Below are positions 5,744 to 5,780 of a stretch of DNA of 5,780 nt, piece by piece. Source of the stretch: Pseudomonadota bacterium (GTDB lineage: Bacteria; Pseudomonadota; Gammaproteobacteria; Burkholderiales; Burkholderiaceae_D); contig JAFECY010000098.1 in assembly GCA_018241865.1 (NCBI GenBank), positions 1 to 5,780 of the forward strand, given 5' to 3'. The notes beneath the pieces are model-generated. The model was not told where the DNA came from, did no database searches, and saw only the letters and a program-made list of their open reading frames with translations. The first letter of the stretch is position 1; each line of letters starts with the position of its first letter. Position numbers and translations under genes: made by a program.

Positions 5744-5780
5744 CAAATTACTTTCGGTCCGAAAATCTCAGCACAGGTCA
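5744..5780 (-). repeat. IS terminal inverted repeat, orfA-side end
   Basis: Reading inward on the - strand it begins TGACCTG and carries the same TTCGG-N-CCGAA block (5753-5763), one base further from the tip than at the other end. It lies upstream of orfA and so probably overlaps the transposase promoter, although I see no convincing -35/-10 pair. Confidence 0.9.

Larger units (their letters stand above)
4578..5780 (-). mobile_element. Complete IS3-family insertion sequence, probably IS407 group, 1203 bp
   Basis: The element runs from TGACCTG at 4578 to CAGGTCA at 5780, with matching terminal inverted repeats and two overlapping ORFs read on the - strand (orfA 5713 to 5450, orfB 5456 to 4605). 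The size, the TGACCTG ends, an 87-residue OrfA starting KKSRYSDEQIVRILREA and a DDE OrfB fit the IS407 group of IS3. All parts needed for transposition appear intact: the helix-turn-helix protein, the DDE triad, the frameshift signal and both ends. The right flank is outside the window, so the target duplication cannot be confirmed. I cannot give an ISfinder name from sequence alone. Confidence 0.93.

Noticed and set aside
5714..5780. Transposase promoter in the orfA-side IS end
   Set aside because: TAATTT could serve as a -10, but no fitting -35 lies 16-18 bases upstream, so I did not list a promoter.

Overview
The window looks like chromosomal DNA from a fairly GC-rich proteobacterium, most likely a betaproteobacterium. 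This is an inference from the ubiquinone gene ubiG, the ubiG/HAD-phosphatase pairing and the style of the proteins; there is no rRNA or other strict taxonomic marker.

Layout: (1) At 1-1281 on the + strand, the 3' part of ubiG (its start lies outside the window) is followed after 9 bases by a HAD phosphatase of the Gph/MupP type. (2) A convergent junction at about 1282-1303 holds two interleaved inverted repeats. (3) From 4567 down to 1304, four genes lie head to tail on the - strand: a small DUF1232 membrane protein, an EntS-like MFS exporter, an unrecognised 135-residue soluble protein, and a Bcr/CflA-type drug-efflux MFS protein. The last three are separated by only 28 and 1 bases and are very probably one transcript. 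(4) At 4578-5780 there is a complete 1203-bp IS3-family element, probably of the IS407 group. It has both terminal inverted repeats, orfA, orfB and a full programmed -1 frameshift signal. Its right end is the last base of the window.

How the parts work together: UbiG acts in ubiquinone synthesis. Its partner phosphatase clears either phosphoglycolate or, as in Pseudomonas where mupP adjoins ubiG, MurNAc-6-phosphate from cell-wall recycling. The - strand cluster is an efflux locus with an unknown protein between two exporters. The IS has landed in the ribosome binding site of the DUF1232 gene, and the probable 4-bp target duplication would rebuild that site. It has therefore replaced everything that used to lie upstream of this gene, and perhaps of the whole cluster.

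I found no clear new defence, RNA or mobile system. The points most worth a second look are the IS/RBS junction, the three-part frameshift signal, a short leader ORF overlapping the first exporter start, and the unknown protein between the exporters. No stretch longer than 300 bases lacks a gene, and I saw no tRNA, rRNA or CRISPR.
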